Shown in pieces: positions 49,101 to 63,029 of a stretch of 64,000 nucleotides of DNA. Under the pieces are notes generated by a model. That model did no database searches and was not told the origin of the DNA. It saw only the letters and a list, made by a program, of their open reading frames with translations. The position numbers and the translations under genes are program-made. Source of the stretch: Cardiocondyla obscurior (taxonomy: Eukaryota > Arthropoda > Insecta > Hymenoptera > Formicidae); contig NC_091875.1 in assembly GCF_019399895.1 (NCBI RefSeq), positions 620,001-684,000 of the forward strand, written 5' to 3'. The first letter of the stretch is position 1. The number at the start of each line of letters is the position of its first letter.

Positions 49101-52100
49101 TACAATTATTAATCGATATATTCACGCATTCGTAAATTTCTAATTAGAACTCGGCAATACGTCTCTTGGGATAATTCAAGCCTTTTATTTGCGTTTATTT
49201 ATAGATTTTCTTTTTCTGATTGAGGGCGTAAATTGTTTCTATCGACAGACCTGAAATTGCCGCGCCTCCTCTCTATAATTGCTAGGATAAATGCACCTGG
49301 CGCAGCAAACATCCCGCGCGTCTACACAGACCTCGGCGTAACTGTACCTTCATTCTAAAGTGAAGAACCCCGAAGATACTTTTAACGCTCCACCGATTCG
49401 TAATCGCGGCTGCTTGCAAGCCGCCGTCGTAGGCGCACCATAGGTTACCGTGCGTTCATTAGGAGACTAACCCGTAATGACTAACGATTTACAAATCAAT
49501 GTACCGTTGAAGTTCTCTTATTTATCTCACATTTGTCTCGTCCTTTTTCTGCCGCGAGTCTAAGAGAAAATTAGATTTATAGTTATGGTAACTAGTGGAC
49601 AAAATTCCATCTGTTTTATTTCATACTCGATTTTCCGTTTCTCCACTCTTGGACGACCATTGAATTTACGCTCGTTGTCTTTTCCTCTGCTGATTGTAAC
49701 TGAAGCTCTTGTAACTGAATAAGAAACCCGTGATACGCGAGTTTATTTATGTCGCTACTCAGAACTCCCGATGATAATCTACGTTTAAAGTAGAGATACT
49801 GTTATCGTCATAATTATTTATATCATCTTTAAATTAAATCTATAAAAATTAATTTTATTTTAGTACAATAAAAAGCACAGTTTCGCATTTAAAATATTTT
49901 CAGGGCGTGTGCCTTACGTTAAATACCGTTGAAGTCGCTGAAAATCTGTCGGCGATTTCAACGTCCGCGTAATATCGAGTTTTTCAATATTCTCGAAAGC
50001 TGAAAATTATTTCGACTTTAGCTGTTCGAAAAATCTGATCGTTCTCCAATTGCGATGCGTAAAAATTGAAATAAATCGTACTATGTGTGTAACTCGGTCA
50101 ATGTTTGCAACGTGGATAGTAACGCGTACACACGGTGCTGGGGTCCTCTGTGTAATATAGTGCAAGGTGGTGGTGTTTGGAGAAGGGTCCGGACCACCGG
50201 CAGATGTTCCATTCGTCCCGCCGCCCGCTACGGAGGGTCCCTCGCAAGGCTGTATAAAGTCACGGATACACGCACGTTCTCGACGTTGTCGCGTACCAAG
50301 GAATCGATAATATCGGGCCGAACAGCTGCATCCGTCGATTCTCCCCAAAGATTTTCCTTCGATCGCGGTCTTCGAGAGAGGCGCCTAAACGGTATTTTTA
50401 TTCAATTTTTGTCGGCGTATCAGAGAAATTAAATTCGCAACCGTATTTGCTCTTTAGAACGGAAATCTCACGTATACACGTTATCACTCGTACGATTTAA
50501 GATTCAACTCGAAGAAAAGAAAGGTTCTCAGGGTATTGTCGGAATATTGTGTGTATTCGGAATGCGAATCCGAATACGTCCAGCTGGGAAATAATATGAC
50601 TGGTTAACGAGCAGCTATAAATTGTGCAATAGGAGCAGACAGTGAGCCACTTAGGCAAACGGTTTGTGATATGCATTATAATACAATACTCTGATCTACC
50701 CTACCTACCAATCTCGCTTCGCTTTTTTCTATTTCTACCTGCTCAGCTCCCGAAAACAATAGCGTTGCATTCTGGTCGTTCGATTCTTCGGGTTCTTCAG
50801 GATTCGAAGCGGTAGATGGGAGGATGTAGGGGTCCTTCAGTTAGAAGCAGTCAAAACAAAAGCCAGATATACTGGCTTCGTGACTTAAAACCCTTGCATA
50901 CCTGAGACGCTCCGTGGGTCTTTCGAGATTCTAGATCGATAATATTCCCCGTAACGTTGCCTCGATATAAATTACCGATCACGAAAGAGAATTAAATAAA
51001 TCCGATTGGTAGAACTGGTCCACTGACTTATTGCGGAATTTAATATTATTTGTTTAATATAATTAGTACAGGAGAAATTAGTAATAGAGCGCTTGTAGAG
51101 CGTTTTTTATTATTTTTTTTTTTTTTAATAAATTAGTATTGTTTATTTTTGAATTTTAAAGTGTCGACATTTTTGTTTTTTTTTTTTTTGAATAATTGCG
51201 AGATCTTTTTATTTAATATTGCACAATTTGCCGTTTTATTGCTTTGTTGTACGAAATTCGAAGAAACAAAGCTGCGACTTTAGTATAATCTGCATTTTTC
51301 TTTATGACCGTTGCAAATTTGGCCGTACTGAACACGTGTTTTAAGTGGCGTTTACCTCTGGTTCATGAGTTCTCGAGCGAGTAAACATATCGGCGACAGA
51401 GCGCACTTTCCGGCGCGTCATAAAACGCGCAGTTAACATGTGCCGGATGTCTGCAGAAACATTGATTACTTTCAACTGGGGTAAACGAGTTTTTAGAGGC
51501 TGAAATTAAAAGAAAGAAAAAAAAAATTTTTCTGGTAAAAGTAAAAACGAACGAACGAACGCGAAAATGTTAAATTTTAAACTGATCGTAGATATGTTTT
51601 CCGGTGATTCTCGTAACATCACCTGTCGTTTTTCATCTCTTCGTCGGGGTGCCGACGCATCCTGCGGAGGAAGATGAGATACGACAAGCGGTCGACAATG
51701 ATGAAGGGAAAATAGAAGAAGAGTACTCCATCAAGCCCGTATTCGAAGCGGACGACCGGTCTAGTTAGGTATCGAGTGTCGAAGTGGATATCGAATATCG
51801 AGAGAATACCGTGCTCCGATATGCGGCATTCCTTATAGAGAGGCGAGATGTAGGGTCGCAACCTCTTACCTTTATCGGATTTTCTTTTGACATTTTTGAC
51901 GATAAGTTCGACAAGGGAGGGTATAATTTTTACGCAGTATTTAGATTTGGTCGCAAAGATATAAATAAAAATTTTACTTCCCTCTCGAGAAGTCTTTCGA
52001 AATTATAACGAGCCTTCGGACGGCGACTGTTAACGGAAAAGACACGTGGAGTACGTGTGTGTTTACGTTGGCGAGAGTCGCGTGGCCGTCTAGGTGTCGC

Positions 52101-55100
52101 GGTGTACACGCAATTATCCGTGCGGGGTCGACAAGTTTATTTTCAATGAAACTGCGCTTTCGAGCCGCATCGGGCCGCTCGTAAAAGGTCTCCGGCGTTA
52201 TGCGCACGGGCCGCATAAGCACGGGACTTTGTGGCTCGTCCACGGACAGGCGGATAATATATTGGAGTTATGCTAATTTTACGGCCGGCCCTCACGGCAA
52301 AAAGCGAAGCCAAAAAGCATCCCACCCGTGCGCGTTTTTGCACGCGGACGAGCGGCTAGTCTGGTCCGCCCGCCGCATGGAAAACACTTTGGGAATACGA
52401 GTCGGGAGCGGTGGGCCCGCGAATGTTCGCGAATATTATGCGCACGAGGTGGAATTCCCGAATAATAAGGCACCGCGAGCCACGAGAGAAGTCTCTGACG
52501 ACGCCTGAAACAGTAAAAAAAAAAAAAAGAAAAAAACACGCGAGCCTTCATAGAAGAGAACCTCATTATTCGCCGCTTTTTACAGACAGTTCTTAAAATT
52601 GATTTCTGTGTTGTTTCAATTTTATTCGATCGAATCTGCTAAATATTTTTTATTTTTTTATAGACAAATTGTTTGTTACGTAACTTGATATAAAATTCAA
52701 ATCTCTTTCATATTTTAATTCTTTTAATATTTATTAGCCTGAAAGTTTTCTGAAAAATCGCACGTTACAATCGTACGTGATTACGATCAATCACTGCGAT
52801 AACTTATAACTATAATATTTAATTGCCGGAACACGATTCGTTCGTGTTTGCTACCGAGCATTTATCGCCGACGAAATAACAGGTGATGCTGCATCAAAAA
52901 GGATATGAATTCCTTAATTACATGATCAGAAAAGAATCCGACGCGTATAAGGGTAGAGCTAACGAACTGATAAAAAATATCTTTAGGTCGCTTCATAAAT
53001 CGCAATCACGCCTGCTGTCGGCAAAATTTCGCGATAATTTAACAAACGATTCAGGGCTCGATGAATAACCGCGCGGCGCAGCCGTTCATTCGCGAGCGGA
53101 TTAAAAGGAGAACAGAAACGAAAGGTGGTTTCAAAAGGGGATCGCAGGAAAGTCCGTCGAACGTGAAAATATTAACTCGAATTTGCGAAATATTGTTTAC
53201 TATAAATTGACACTGTTGCGTGTTGATGATATCACATTTGTTCATTTAATGTAGGCTCATAATTGCAATTATTTCAGATCTTAATACATAATAAAACGAA
53301 TTTTTGTATTTTTAAAAAATATTATAGTATAATTCGAACAAAGTTTATTGAAAAAATAGTTTATAAATTAAAAGAAAAAAATAATTCCGTGCCTATTTTT
53401 ATTTTGGGAGGGAAAAAAAAATATATATATATATAGAAAAGATTTTTATTACGGAATACCGAGATCTGCCGAGAAATGCACACAATGAGTTATGGTGCAG
53501 TCGTTGTGAAAGACCGATGATGATAGGCTGCGAAGAGATCTGAGAAATTCGCCCTGGTTTGCACATTTTCTCCAAGGTTTCGCCGTCAAGTCGCAATATT
53601 GTAGACTTCTTAACAATGTAGCTATTACGGTAGCGATGGCACTGATACTCTTGCGTGCGGTAGCGATACTCTTCAAACCAGCACCTTAGTACGTTCGAAA
53701 CTCGCAAGTGGCTATCGTTTCGAGGGCCTCGCAGTACGGGGGAGGGTCCGGAAAAGGAGAAAGAAAGAGAGGAAAAAAAAAAAACATAATCGTTCGCGAA
53801 CTTTACGACTGCGCTCGTCAAAGTAAACACTGCACGTTGAGGACTACTGCGGCACGGCGAACGTAACGAAGGAAAAGGCGGGTTTGTGTTATATACACAT
53901 GGTCAGCTCGTGGGCACACAATGGGACGCAATTCGCATTATGCGCCTTACACGGCGTTCCGTGAACGCTGCGAGGAAGTCGCGCTTTACACTATATTACA
54001 TTTTCAAACGAGAGAATTCAATTGTTTATGCCAAATGAAACAATTGTTTAGGTTGTCTTAATTTGTCTTAAAAGAATTTCTCTATAAAATTTACTCGTTT
54101 CTTTAAAGCAATTAATTTCTTTTTGTAAAATTGTAAAATGTAATTCTCAACGCATTGTGATTGACTTAGCCGGAGCATTCGTTCTAATAAAAAAAATAAA
54201 AAAATAAAGAGTCTAATTCGCGTATTTAAAATGCGCAACCTTTTATGTAGGTAACGGATATATCAATTCATATGTAAATCTTTGGTTTCGATTTAAAATA
54301 CCGGTACAAGGTCCGCGATGTCATTGACCATTTCCTGCGATAGGCGCGAATACGTGAAAGCTCACAAATTAGTTTCCATGCAGTTGGGAACAGGAAATTA
54401 TCCGACGATCGTCGACGCTAGGCGCACTGTCAAATTACATCGCCGCGTTGCATAACGAAAACTCGTGCCATATTCGATAGGAATCGTTACAAACAGTTAT
54501 CTTTCTGCTTCGTGATCGCGAATCGCATTGCGCCGCGAATTGTATCGCGCGTCGCGTTAAAAGGGAAGAAAATCACTGCCGGCCACGGTCGGTCCACAAA
54601 GCCGCGGGACAGCTTTTTTCCTCTCCGCGGTCTTGCCGCTATTTGCGATTTCGAAAGCCGTGCGTGACGTGCGCGTTATAGCGGATTACGCGCGCGCGTC
54701 CATTACGCCGGGTAATTCTTCTTCCGCCGGTTTGCGGCGATCTCTGCCTCACGCTCAGACCAGCGGCTTCAGAGACACTTAAGCCAGACTCTAAATAATC
54801 CACCGCGTTTAGCTGACCTGGTCTATCATTAATCAAGCAGAATTATCGTAAAAATAAGGAATGAGAAAATAATACACAAATGAAGATTACGATCCCTGTA
54901 TTGACTACCGATAGCTTAAACGTGAAAATAATTATGATAAATCGATAGTAATTGAAATGTATTCAAGTACAAAGTTAGACTTATTATACATTATATATTA
55001 CTTCGCCTATTTTTTATAATTAGGTACGCAGTGTTGCGTCTGCCTTTTTTTTTTACATTAGTAAATAATATCTCGTACGCGAATTATTACTTCGACGACG

Positions 55101-58100
55101 ACCAACGCGTAGCCACTCTCGAGAACCATGCCTTTAACGATAATCACGAGTGTACGTTTACATACATGCGCCTATGCATTGCCGCGTGCGAGTGAACGTC
55201 GAACTTCATTCAAGGCTTTCATTCATACTATCGATGCTTGTCATTGATCCACCGACATATTTTCACGGAGATTATTCTTGTTTGATGTTTAACGTCGATC
55301 TTTGCCTATCCGTAAGCATTTACTCGCGCTCAAACACGAAAGATATCAACTTATGAATAATTTATAACCTACGCGATTGAACTAAAATGTATATAGCTGA
55401 ATGTCTTAGTATTTAGCTTGATACAAATTTTATTTGCGTTTAGAAATTATATTTTGCTTTATATAATTTTATCTCAATTTCCGATGAATGTAAAAAAAAT
55501 AATTTTGCAAAACTCGGTTACAAAATCGTTTTCTCGCAATCAGTTCTCGAGAGGCTCGGGTTTATGGTTGCACGAAATCAACGGGAATCCTCGACGGTTT
55601 GTACGTCGGTCGAAAATACGGGGCCGACGAACGGCGGACGGTCTCGCCAAGAATTATTTTGTTGGGCCCAGTGCGAATTCCGCGAACGATCCGGATGATT
55701 TTCAGGAAGCTTTCCGTGCACAATCAAAATTCCGGTCGCGGGGAGGCGAGGGAGAGGGGCAAGCGGGGGATGCATAATCCACCCGATACGAACGCGATGA
55801 CAGGGGGGAGGGTTTGTCGCCGGTTGTCCAGTATTTTTACCATGGTGAATCGTGGCATTTCTCACCGCCGCGCCGAGCGTGTCCTCATCCGCGAGATGCG
55901 GACTTGCGCACACATATAGATGCTTTTAGCACACGTGAGCACGCACGGACGCACGCACGCACGCGGTACCAGGACCTGAATTCACGTAATTGTGATTAAT
56001 GGGCCCGCTAATGCGAGCCGGCCGTCTCGAATCGTGCCGGGAATGACGACGAACGATTTCGATGCGGCGTAGACGTGATTCGTAACAATCGCGGCCGAAT
56101 AACAATAGTGAAAATGGTTTTCGAGATTTTTCAAGGATAACAAGAAGGATCATTTAGATTTTCGTGAGAAGGGAATTAGCGTCGCGTTCTCGCGGCGTGA
56201 TTCATCCCGCATTTTGTTTTAACATTCGTACGAGAGCAATCATTTATTTCGAGATTAATAAAAAATTATTAATTATAATTCTGATAGTAATTCGAGAAAA
56301 CGTTCGCCTGAAAAGTTTTAGGGTTTCTCTCTTGTCGCGTGCAACTTGTAAAACTAGCTCTTTTATCTTTGTCGTTCGATCCATCTACCTTTTCTTCGAT
56401 CGCAACGTCAAGATCACGAGAGCTTCTCTTCGGCTAAAGAGTCGTAGCGTTCTTCTTCCCACACAACCGGCAAAATTTACGTGTCTACCATCAGCAGCTT
56501 GCTGATTGACACGGCCGATAAGTTTCGAGGGACGATTTGTTCGCGTGCTAATGACGTGTCCCATGCCACTGGCAAAGAGCTCTTCTCTTGTTATCTGCCT
56601 AAAAACTGCACCTTAAGGCGTCATAATGCGATGCAGCTTTTTACGGTCGTTACTCTCGGACGAATTAAGATATTCACGCCAAAAAGAAAAATCTTATAAA
56701 GGATACGCCATGAAAGTCATAAGATTAGTATATTACACTTAAAAATTGCATTTTATTTTCTAGAAAAAAAAAAAAGCGTAAAGGACGCATTGTTAAATTT
56801 TTTTTTCAAGTTTCTGATTTTAATCCTTTATAATTTCCTCAAAATTAAAAAAAATATTACGGTTTAGAAAAATGAAATTACTGAAAAATTAGGACATTTT
56901 TCATTCTGAATAAAAAGTAGTATTTTAGCACCTCTAAACGAGACAACATCCTCTAATCTGTAGGAATGGAGTTTCCATGTTTTTCAGCCTCTTATCTCGC
57001 GGACGGTTTCTTACAAGTTAATGCACGGTCGTAGAATTCAACGTAGGAGGATGTTATTCGGCTTTCAGGATCATAAACTGACGAATCGGTCGCACAATCC
57101 TGTGAATATAATATAAATCATATGATGTAAGGATTGTAAGGAAATGTAGGTAGGAATAATTGTTCAAAATATTGTTTATTAAATTTGAACAAGTACAATG
57201 CAAAATGCTGGAGAATTCATCGATTTATGATTAGCAATAATGACCAAAAAAATAAGTAATTACAATGTGTGAGGACATAGTACGTCGTACATTGCACGAA
57301 AGGACAACATTAACGGATTTAACTTGTTTTCCTCGGAGATAACATAGTTGATAATAAGAACATGGATGTAAAGTCACAGGCGATAGCTCGTCAGATTTGT
57401 TAACAGATATTAATTCGAGGACATTATATAACGGCGCGATAGCTTCCTAGACATTAGCGTTATAATGAGTTAATGATTTATTGCCGTCCTATTGATTAAA
57501 AACGTTATCAAGCTGTACATTGACTGTGTCAATCCAAAGATTATAAATCACTGCATAGCGGTCGTCTTACTCGTACCGTAAATGCGATATATGAAACCAT
57601 AAATTCCTTACAAATGTGCGCCATCGTACCGTACAGTGAAACTTGCCCGATGTATTCCGTGACGCATATAAAATACTTTCAAATATAAATAAAAAAAAAA
57701 AACGGGAAAAAATATTAATTTGTATTTATAATCTAAGAATAAACAGTAAATGATTTATTTTAAAACCGCGTTCGGGCAAGCAAGCAAGCGCGCGTGCATA
57801 AATTCGAATTAAAAAAAGTTTTTTGCGTGACGATTTAAATCCATTTGACTTGCTGATAACATGAGGCGGCTCTTGGACCTTTAATGCATCAATGAAAAAT
57901 CGTAAACGAAGAGAACGGAAGACGTTAAAGATATTGGAAGCGGCTTTCGAGTATTTAACGATGTCTTTTTTAATGCTCGCGCGAGTGGTCGTAAATGCGG
58001 GCTAACGATAGCGCGACGTAGGAAAGAGAGACCCTTGCGCGTAACCCCCGACCCCATCTTCAAACGAGGCTTGCGGTGCAACGACCTTCTGAAATGTTGG

Positions 58101-58270
58101 GTCACGAATAGTAAAAGTGGATCTTCTACTTCGTCGGGAATGAATAAAACTCGTCCCGGGTGTTTGCTTGGCGAAAACGTTCGGCGGCAGCCAACGGTGA
58201 GGGCAAGGAGCCGCATTATCGTGCCGATATCCCGATGGTGATACCGCACCGCGGGTTATCCACACACGTG

Positions 58271-58288
58271 GTGGATTACGTAATCCAC
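58271..58288. promoter_or_regulatory. 18-bp perfect palindrome with TTACGTAA core
   Basis: GTGGATTACGTAATCCAC equals its own reverse complement. The centre TTACGTAA is the preferred site of PAR-type bZIP factors such as Vrille and Pdp1. The flanking GGATTA/TAATCC pair is a K50 homeodomain (Otd/Bicoid-type) site in inverted orientation. It lies in the long intron. Confidence 0.5.
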
Positions 58289-58804
58289 GAGGTCGTGACT
58301 CGGGCTACCCATCTCCACCGCGTATCGCGTGGCATACGCATCGTAATGCGCGCCGCAAGTGCATGGCACAAACGCCGTTTGTTGGACTATCTTTTAAGCG
58401 AGACCGATAGCCGAAGCTAGTTTTATGATTTTCTGACTTACTGGGAATATTTTATACCCGCAGACACCCGATTTGAATATCTTCCGATTTTTATTTAATT
58501 TTCGAACCATACTTGGAAGGTTAATAAGTTTTGAGGGTCGAACAATACGTCGTATATATTACATTGTGCAAACGGCACTTCTCTCAGTCCCCTGCGCGCT
58601 CATGCGAGGATGCGAGAGAAAAAAAAAAGAAAAGTAGCGACGCACCTCGCATCGATCTTGATCTACACGTGGGCGGATCGAGCGGAGCCGTCGCGCGGCG
58701 GGCGAGAAATCGGCGCCCACGCTGATTGAGAGTACATATCTCTTCGGTTCGAAGTCTCTTCTCCTCGGGGTAAAGGGAGAAGGAAAGGGCATACGTGCGT
58801 GAGG

Positions 58805-58871
58805 AAAAGACAAGAGAGAGAGAAAGAGAGATCTCTTTAATGCATTTTAATAGAGAAAAAGAGAGCGAGAG
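58805..58871. repeat. GA-rich repeat
   Basis: GAGAGAGA/AAAGAGAG runs at about 58811-58832 and 58853-58871, separated by a unique segment. They are similar to the GA repeat in the fs(1)h island. Confidence 0.7.
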
Positions 58872-59630
58872 ATCTTCGTCGTACTATGTATCCCCATGGC
58901 ATTGACACCGTCGTGTCTCGATCGTGAAACATTTAAATAAAAGATTAGAATTACCCATTCAACAATTAACGTTTTTTTTTTTTTTAAAAAAAAAAGGAAA
59001 TTGTTCCGTCTGCAACGTGCTTCCAGTCTAATTAACATTCAGATCGGGATCAAGTAACAAGTAGAACTGTAAATCAATATTTCACTACAAAATATAATCG
59101 TGCGTTCTCGCATTACTTACCTTATCTATTCCTAAAAATCGATAGATTGCAAGACCAATAAATTTTCCGACGTCAGCCAAAAAAATGCAAGCCCCTTGTC
59201 AGATTTATGATATCAGGTTCGCGTGCACACGTGCCGTACACGGAAACCGCGGTCGATGCATCGTTCATCCCGCGGGAAACGCTTAGGAGAGAGGCAGGGA
59301 GATCGTTGCGGATAGTGCATCATTGTCGCGACGGCGTGTCTCGTAAATGCATAACATTTACGTGCACGTCTCCATACCAGCTGGAAGAACATCGGGTGGG
59401 TTTTTACGTAAGCGCGCGACGCATGGTTTAGCCCGTTTGATACCGAGAGCGGTGCGTAACATGATGCAAAATACCGGCGTCCCGCCGCTGCCGCCTCCTT
59501 CGGTTTAACACGACCCCGGCAACGTATCGCGAGGATAACTACGTGCAATTCCACCGACACGCGTGATGGCACGCACCCGCGTATGTGCAACCGATTCTAA
59601 TCTCAGATTACGCCGCGCCGTTCATTATCG

Positions 59631-59650
59631 CGCTTTATCGCGCTTTATCG
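59631..59650. repeat. Short tandem repeat of a 10-bp unit
   Basis: Two exact copies of CGCTTTATCG in tandem, with a partial related copy just before (ending ATTATCG at 59630). The unit period is one helical turn. Function unknown. Confidence 0.6.
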
Positions 59651-60309
59651 CGCGACCCTGCGAGAGTCCGTTCTATATCGAGCTCGTATTATTCTCCGCT
59701 CTTTGTTATTGCTCGGGGTGTTCGTATCGCGGATTCCTGAGATATCGAAGACCCGCAGTGACATGATATGCAACGAGAGTTCTTTTACGTGATGTAAAAT
59801 TAAAAGCCTAGAAATGTCATGGTAATTTATTCAAAGCTAATATGAGCTCGGAATTGCGAAGAAACATGCTCGAGCGCGAGCTCGTTTTTTTGTTTTGGGA
59901 AAAGACGCTTGAGTCCGGCAAGCGCATCAAATAAACGTAAACAGATTAGCTCAGAAATTATTTTAAAGAAATTAATACAATTAACCAATGTCCGAATGTG
60001 ACAACGCGCTTAAAATACGCGCTCCGCGATCTGTAGCGAATACAAATTTAATATGTGCTAAATGCAACTCTAGTTTACCGCATTTGTGACAAAATGCACG
60101 GCTCCATTATTAGTGCCAGCGCGAATTAATTTTGCGGACGAGAGCAGGAAGGAAGGCGTAATTCAACGGTGGCTTTCTACCGCGGCGGTAATTTACTCTG
60201 GAATTGAAACAATTAAACTCATTTTTCCTCGGAGTGATGCAGATTATTGTGCGAGCACACATGACGATGATACAGCAGTTCACCGGAGGTTGAAAGTGAA
60301 AATACCAAA

Positions 60310-60325
60310 GCGATTACGTAATCGC
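60310..60325. promoter_or_regulatory. 16-bp perfect palindrome with TTACGTAA core
   Basis: GCGATTACGTAATCGC is its own reverse complement and shares the 12-mer GATTACGTAATC with the palindrome at 58271-58288. Two further TTACGTAA sites lie nearby, at 59404-59411 and 60523-60530. Confidence 0.5.
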
Positions 60326-62950
60326 CTTAATTAAATATTCATTTTATGCAATAATTTTTCTTTAATAACTCACTCGCTCGTATTATTCTCTGGTTCGAAT
60401 TCCACATTTGGGTAAAGTATTTTAGCGTATGCGTGTAATTTTATTTGCGTACGAATTTATTAAACGTCTACTTTGATTAATTTTTATAAATCACAATAAG
60501 AATCTAGAAAACGGAGGACACTTTACGTAACAGTCGCATTCGTTGACTCCTTTCGTAGCCTTGACACAGAAAATAGTTAATTTAATGCATTTCCCATTTC
60601 GACCAATACTAGCAAGCACGAACCGAGTGCGAGAAATCTATTATGACTGTAACAATAGATGACGCAATGGCTGTGCCTCAATTTCTTCGGCCGAACGCGG
60701 CCGTTCCTCTCGATTAGCGCTGGCTGCGATACTTAATCGCGCGTGTCGGCAGCCGGAAATCCTGGCGAATCACACCGAAAAAGAGAGAGAGAGAGACGAT
60801 TTGCTCGTCCCACGTATAACGAATTACAGACGAGCGTGTCACGAAGGAGAGCGCGTGCGTTCGTACACGCGAGTGCGTCGACGAGAGAGCGGAGAACAGA
60901 GCCTCGCGAAGCGACAGAGGAAACAGAGGATTTGTCACGAAGGCAGTTTGGTTTAACTGATCTCATCCGTCTTGGTCGCGAACGGTGCGACGCGTCGCCC
61001 AGCCGATTGTCTTCGCTCTCGTTGTCGTCGCGACGACGTTGACAGCTGGTCGACTTCATTGCTCGCGAGCTCCGCTCCGTCGCGGCGGTCTTACTTAAAC
61101 GGATTGAATTGTCCCGATGGCCCTGACAGGCCAACGACCATTTGTAATTTCGATGAACATACATAGATATGAACCAAACTTTAAGCGAAAATAGGAAAAA
61201 ATAAAATTTATATCTTCTTTTTTTTTTTTAATATTTTTATTATGCGAATTAGAGGAAGATCAGTTTGTATTTTCTAGAAACAAATGTTCTCCTGGAAAGA
61301 AATTTTTATTGTATAAAAGTTTTTTTTCTTTTTTTTTGAAGGGGGAATATAAATTATCTAACGAAGTCGTAAATAGTGTAGAATCGTTTGAAAAATTCCG
61401 TAGCAAATTATATGAATTTGGGTCGTGCCGGAATCGTATAGTTATAACGTGTCGCGTGTGAGAGCGAGGTGACGACCAAATAATGTGTGCCATTACTGAC
61501 ATTTTCAAACGTTAAGACGGCTTTCTGCGTCCCACGCGACTTCATGAAGCCTCGTGCTCATTGCGCCACAGGCTTTACACCGTTGATAATTCTTCCTTGG
61601 CAGCTTGACGTAGCGTGATGGATATCAAATTAGGTGAATACTCGCAACAGTAGAATGCATTTTTTTTGCGCGACTATTTTAATAAGTCGCAGCTGCGGAA
61701 CGGGCCAAGTGGAAAAGTTTTATTTACGAACAAACTTATCGCGAGGGAACGATATAAAAATATGATTATAATTTCAAGCATTTGCAAATTTATGCGAGCG
61801 TAATCTTGCAGGAAGTTGAGAGTCCCTTGCGCGACGGGGACCATCGAGGGAGAGGTAAGGGACGGGTAAATGACGCGGCCCTTCGTTGCGGCGTACTCTG
61901 ATAAAACATAAGTACATGAGACTTGTACTCTCTCCGCGCCTCTCGCTGCTTGTCTACGCTAAGCGGTTATTTGCTGCGTTGTTATTATACCGGCGCTGGG
62001 TACGCGTGCATTAGTTGTTCACAGTGCTTTATGCGCCACGCCGGCTGCGTTAATCGCGCCCTTAAACGCGCGCTCTTCTTGTACTAGCGGTTTCAGGGTC
62101 TTCTTTTTAGCGCTTCTCAAGCGCGCGACACGCGAAAGCGCGCGTCACCATTCGGCTCGATATTAAATTTTATGGGAGGGATAAAAATTTCACCCTCGCG
62201 ATCGTAAAAGGCTTTTACTGCGTGTCGCCGTCGATACTCGGACAAAGCTCGCGCGCAGCGACAGGAACGAATTTACCAGGTATCGACGAAGGCGTATCGG
62301 GTAAATTTCGAAATACTCCGTTGGGCGTTGCCTCCGTTTGGCTGTCGGATTTACCGGTGACCCGCGAAATCTGATGTCGCTTTTAATTCTCTCGCCGAAC
62401 GTATGTACGCGCGAGTGCGTGTGAAATTATACGAGTCGAAGTCGCGGCAACGGTTAAAGCAGGATATGCGGCGAATGGTTTCGTCGGGTCCCTACCTCCT
62501 TGGTAGCGTTTACATCGAGGAGCCTCCCTTTTTTTTAAAAAGTACTCCTGGAATACGAGACGTTTTGCCTTCCCCCTCTGTCCTCTCTTTCTTCTCGCCC
62601 CCTCGGCCTTTTATCTCCGTCCTCTTCGCCGGGCCCTACACGAAAGTTCAATTTGCACGGTATGTCAAAGGTTCCCTTCGACCTCGCCGGAGTCCCTTTC
62701 CTCGTGTGGCTCCAAGATACACTCTAATTGCAGCGAGGTTTCGATAAGCGAGATTTCGCGTTCGTATCATTTGCGTAAAAAGTAATATTTTTCTTTAAGG
62801 CATGCTAAGTATATCACGTGCACGTAATACAGACGGGTAGAACTCACAATGTATTCTCAAATGTGTTATTACAGTATTTTAATATTATTACATAGTATTT
62901 TAATGTTATACATAAAATAACTATATTTTTATATTTTTCATTTGTTACAG

Positions 62951-63029
62951 GTTTCGTCTCGTGTTCGCCTAGCCCTTGCAAAAACGGAGGACTCTGCATC
63001 TCGACACCGCGCGACGAGTCACATTGCAA
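62951..63029 (+). CDS. N: First EGF-repeat half exon, probable Notch exon 2
   Basis: The acceptor TTTGTTACAG and donor GTAAGT bound exactly 79 nt, entered in phase 1 and left in phase 2. With the last G of exon 1 it reads GFVSCSPSPCKNGGLC and then ISTPRDESHCK: cysteines 1-4 of an EGF-like domain with the NGG turn, broken before cysteines 5-6. As I recall, NOTCH3 exon 2 is also 79 nt with the same phases and also holds the first half of EGF repeat 1. This is the main reason for the Notch call. Crumbs-, Slit- or Eyes-shut-like proteins are less likely because their first exons are arranged differently. Confidence 0.62.

Larger units (their letters stand above)
34174..62950 (+). other. N: Long first intron of the Notch-like gene (28.8 kb)
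   Basis: No nested gene is recognisable on either strand. Many ORFs of 100-190 codons occur because CpG-rich DNA has few stops; they resemble no family I know, and I count them as chance. Composition alternates between CpG-rich blocks (34.1-35.1, 36.3-36.9, 38.7-39.2, 42.0-42.5, 55.6-56.1 and 58.0-58.4 kb) and AT-rich blocks. Simple repeats include a GTCC-type run at 38211-38250, a T-rich tract at 39509-39550, GA repeats at 45209-45236, an AT run at 53420-53434 and an ACGC run at 55940-55964. The size suggests regulatory content. Confidence 0.6.

Noticed and set aside
60392..60403. GGTTCGAATTCC resembling a tRNA B box
   Set aside because: No A box at the right distance and no cloverleaf arms.
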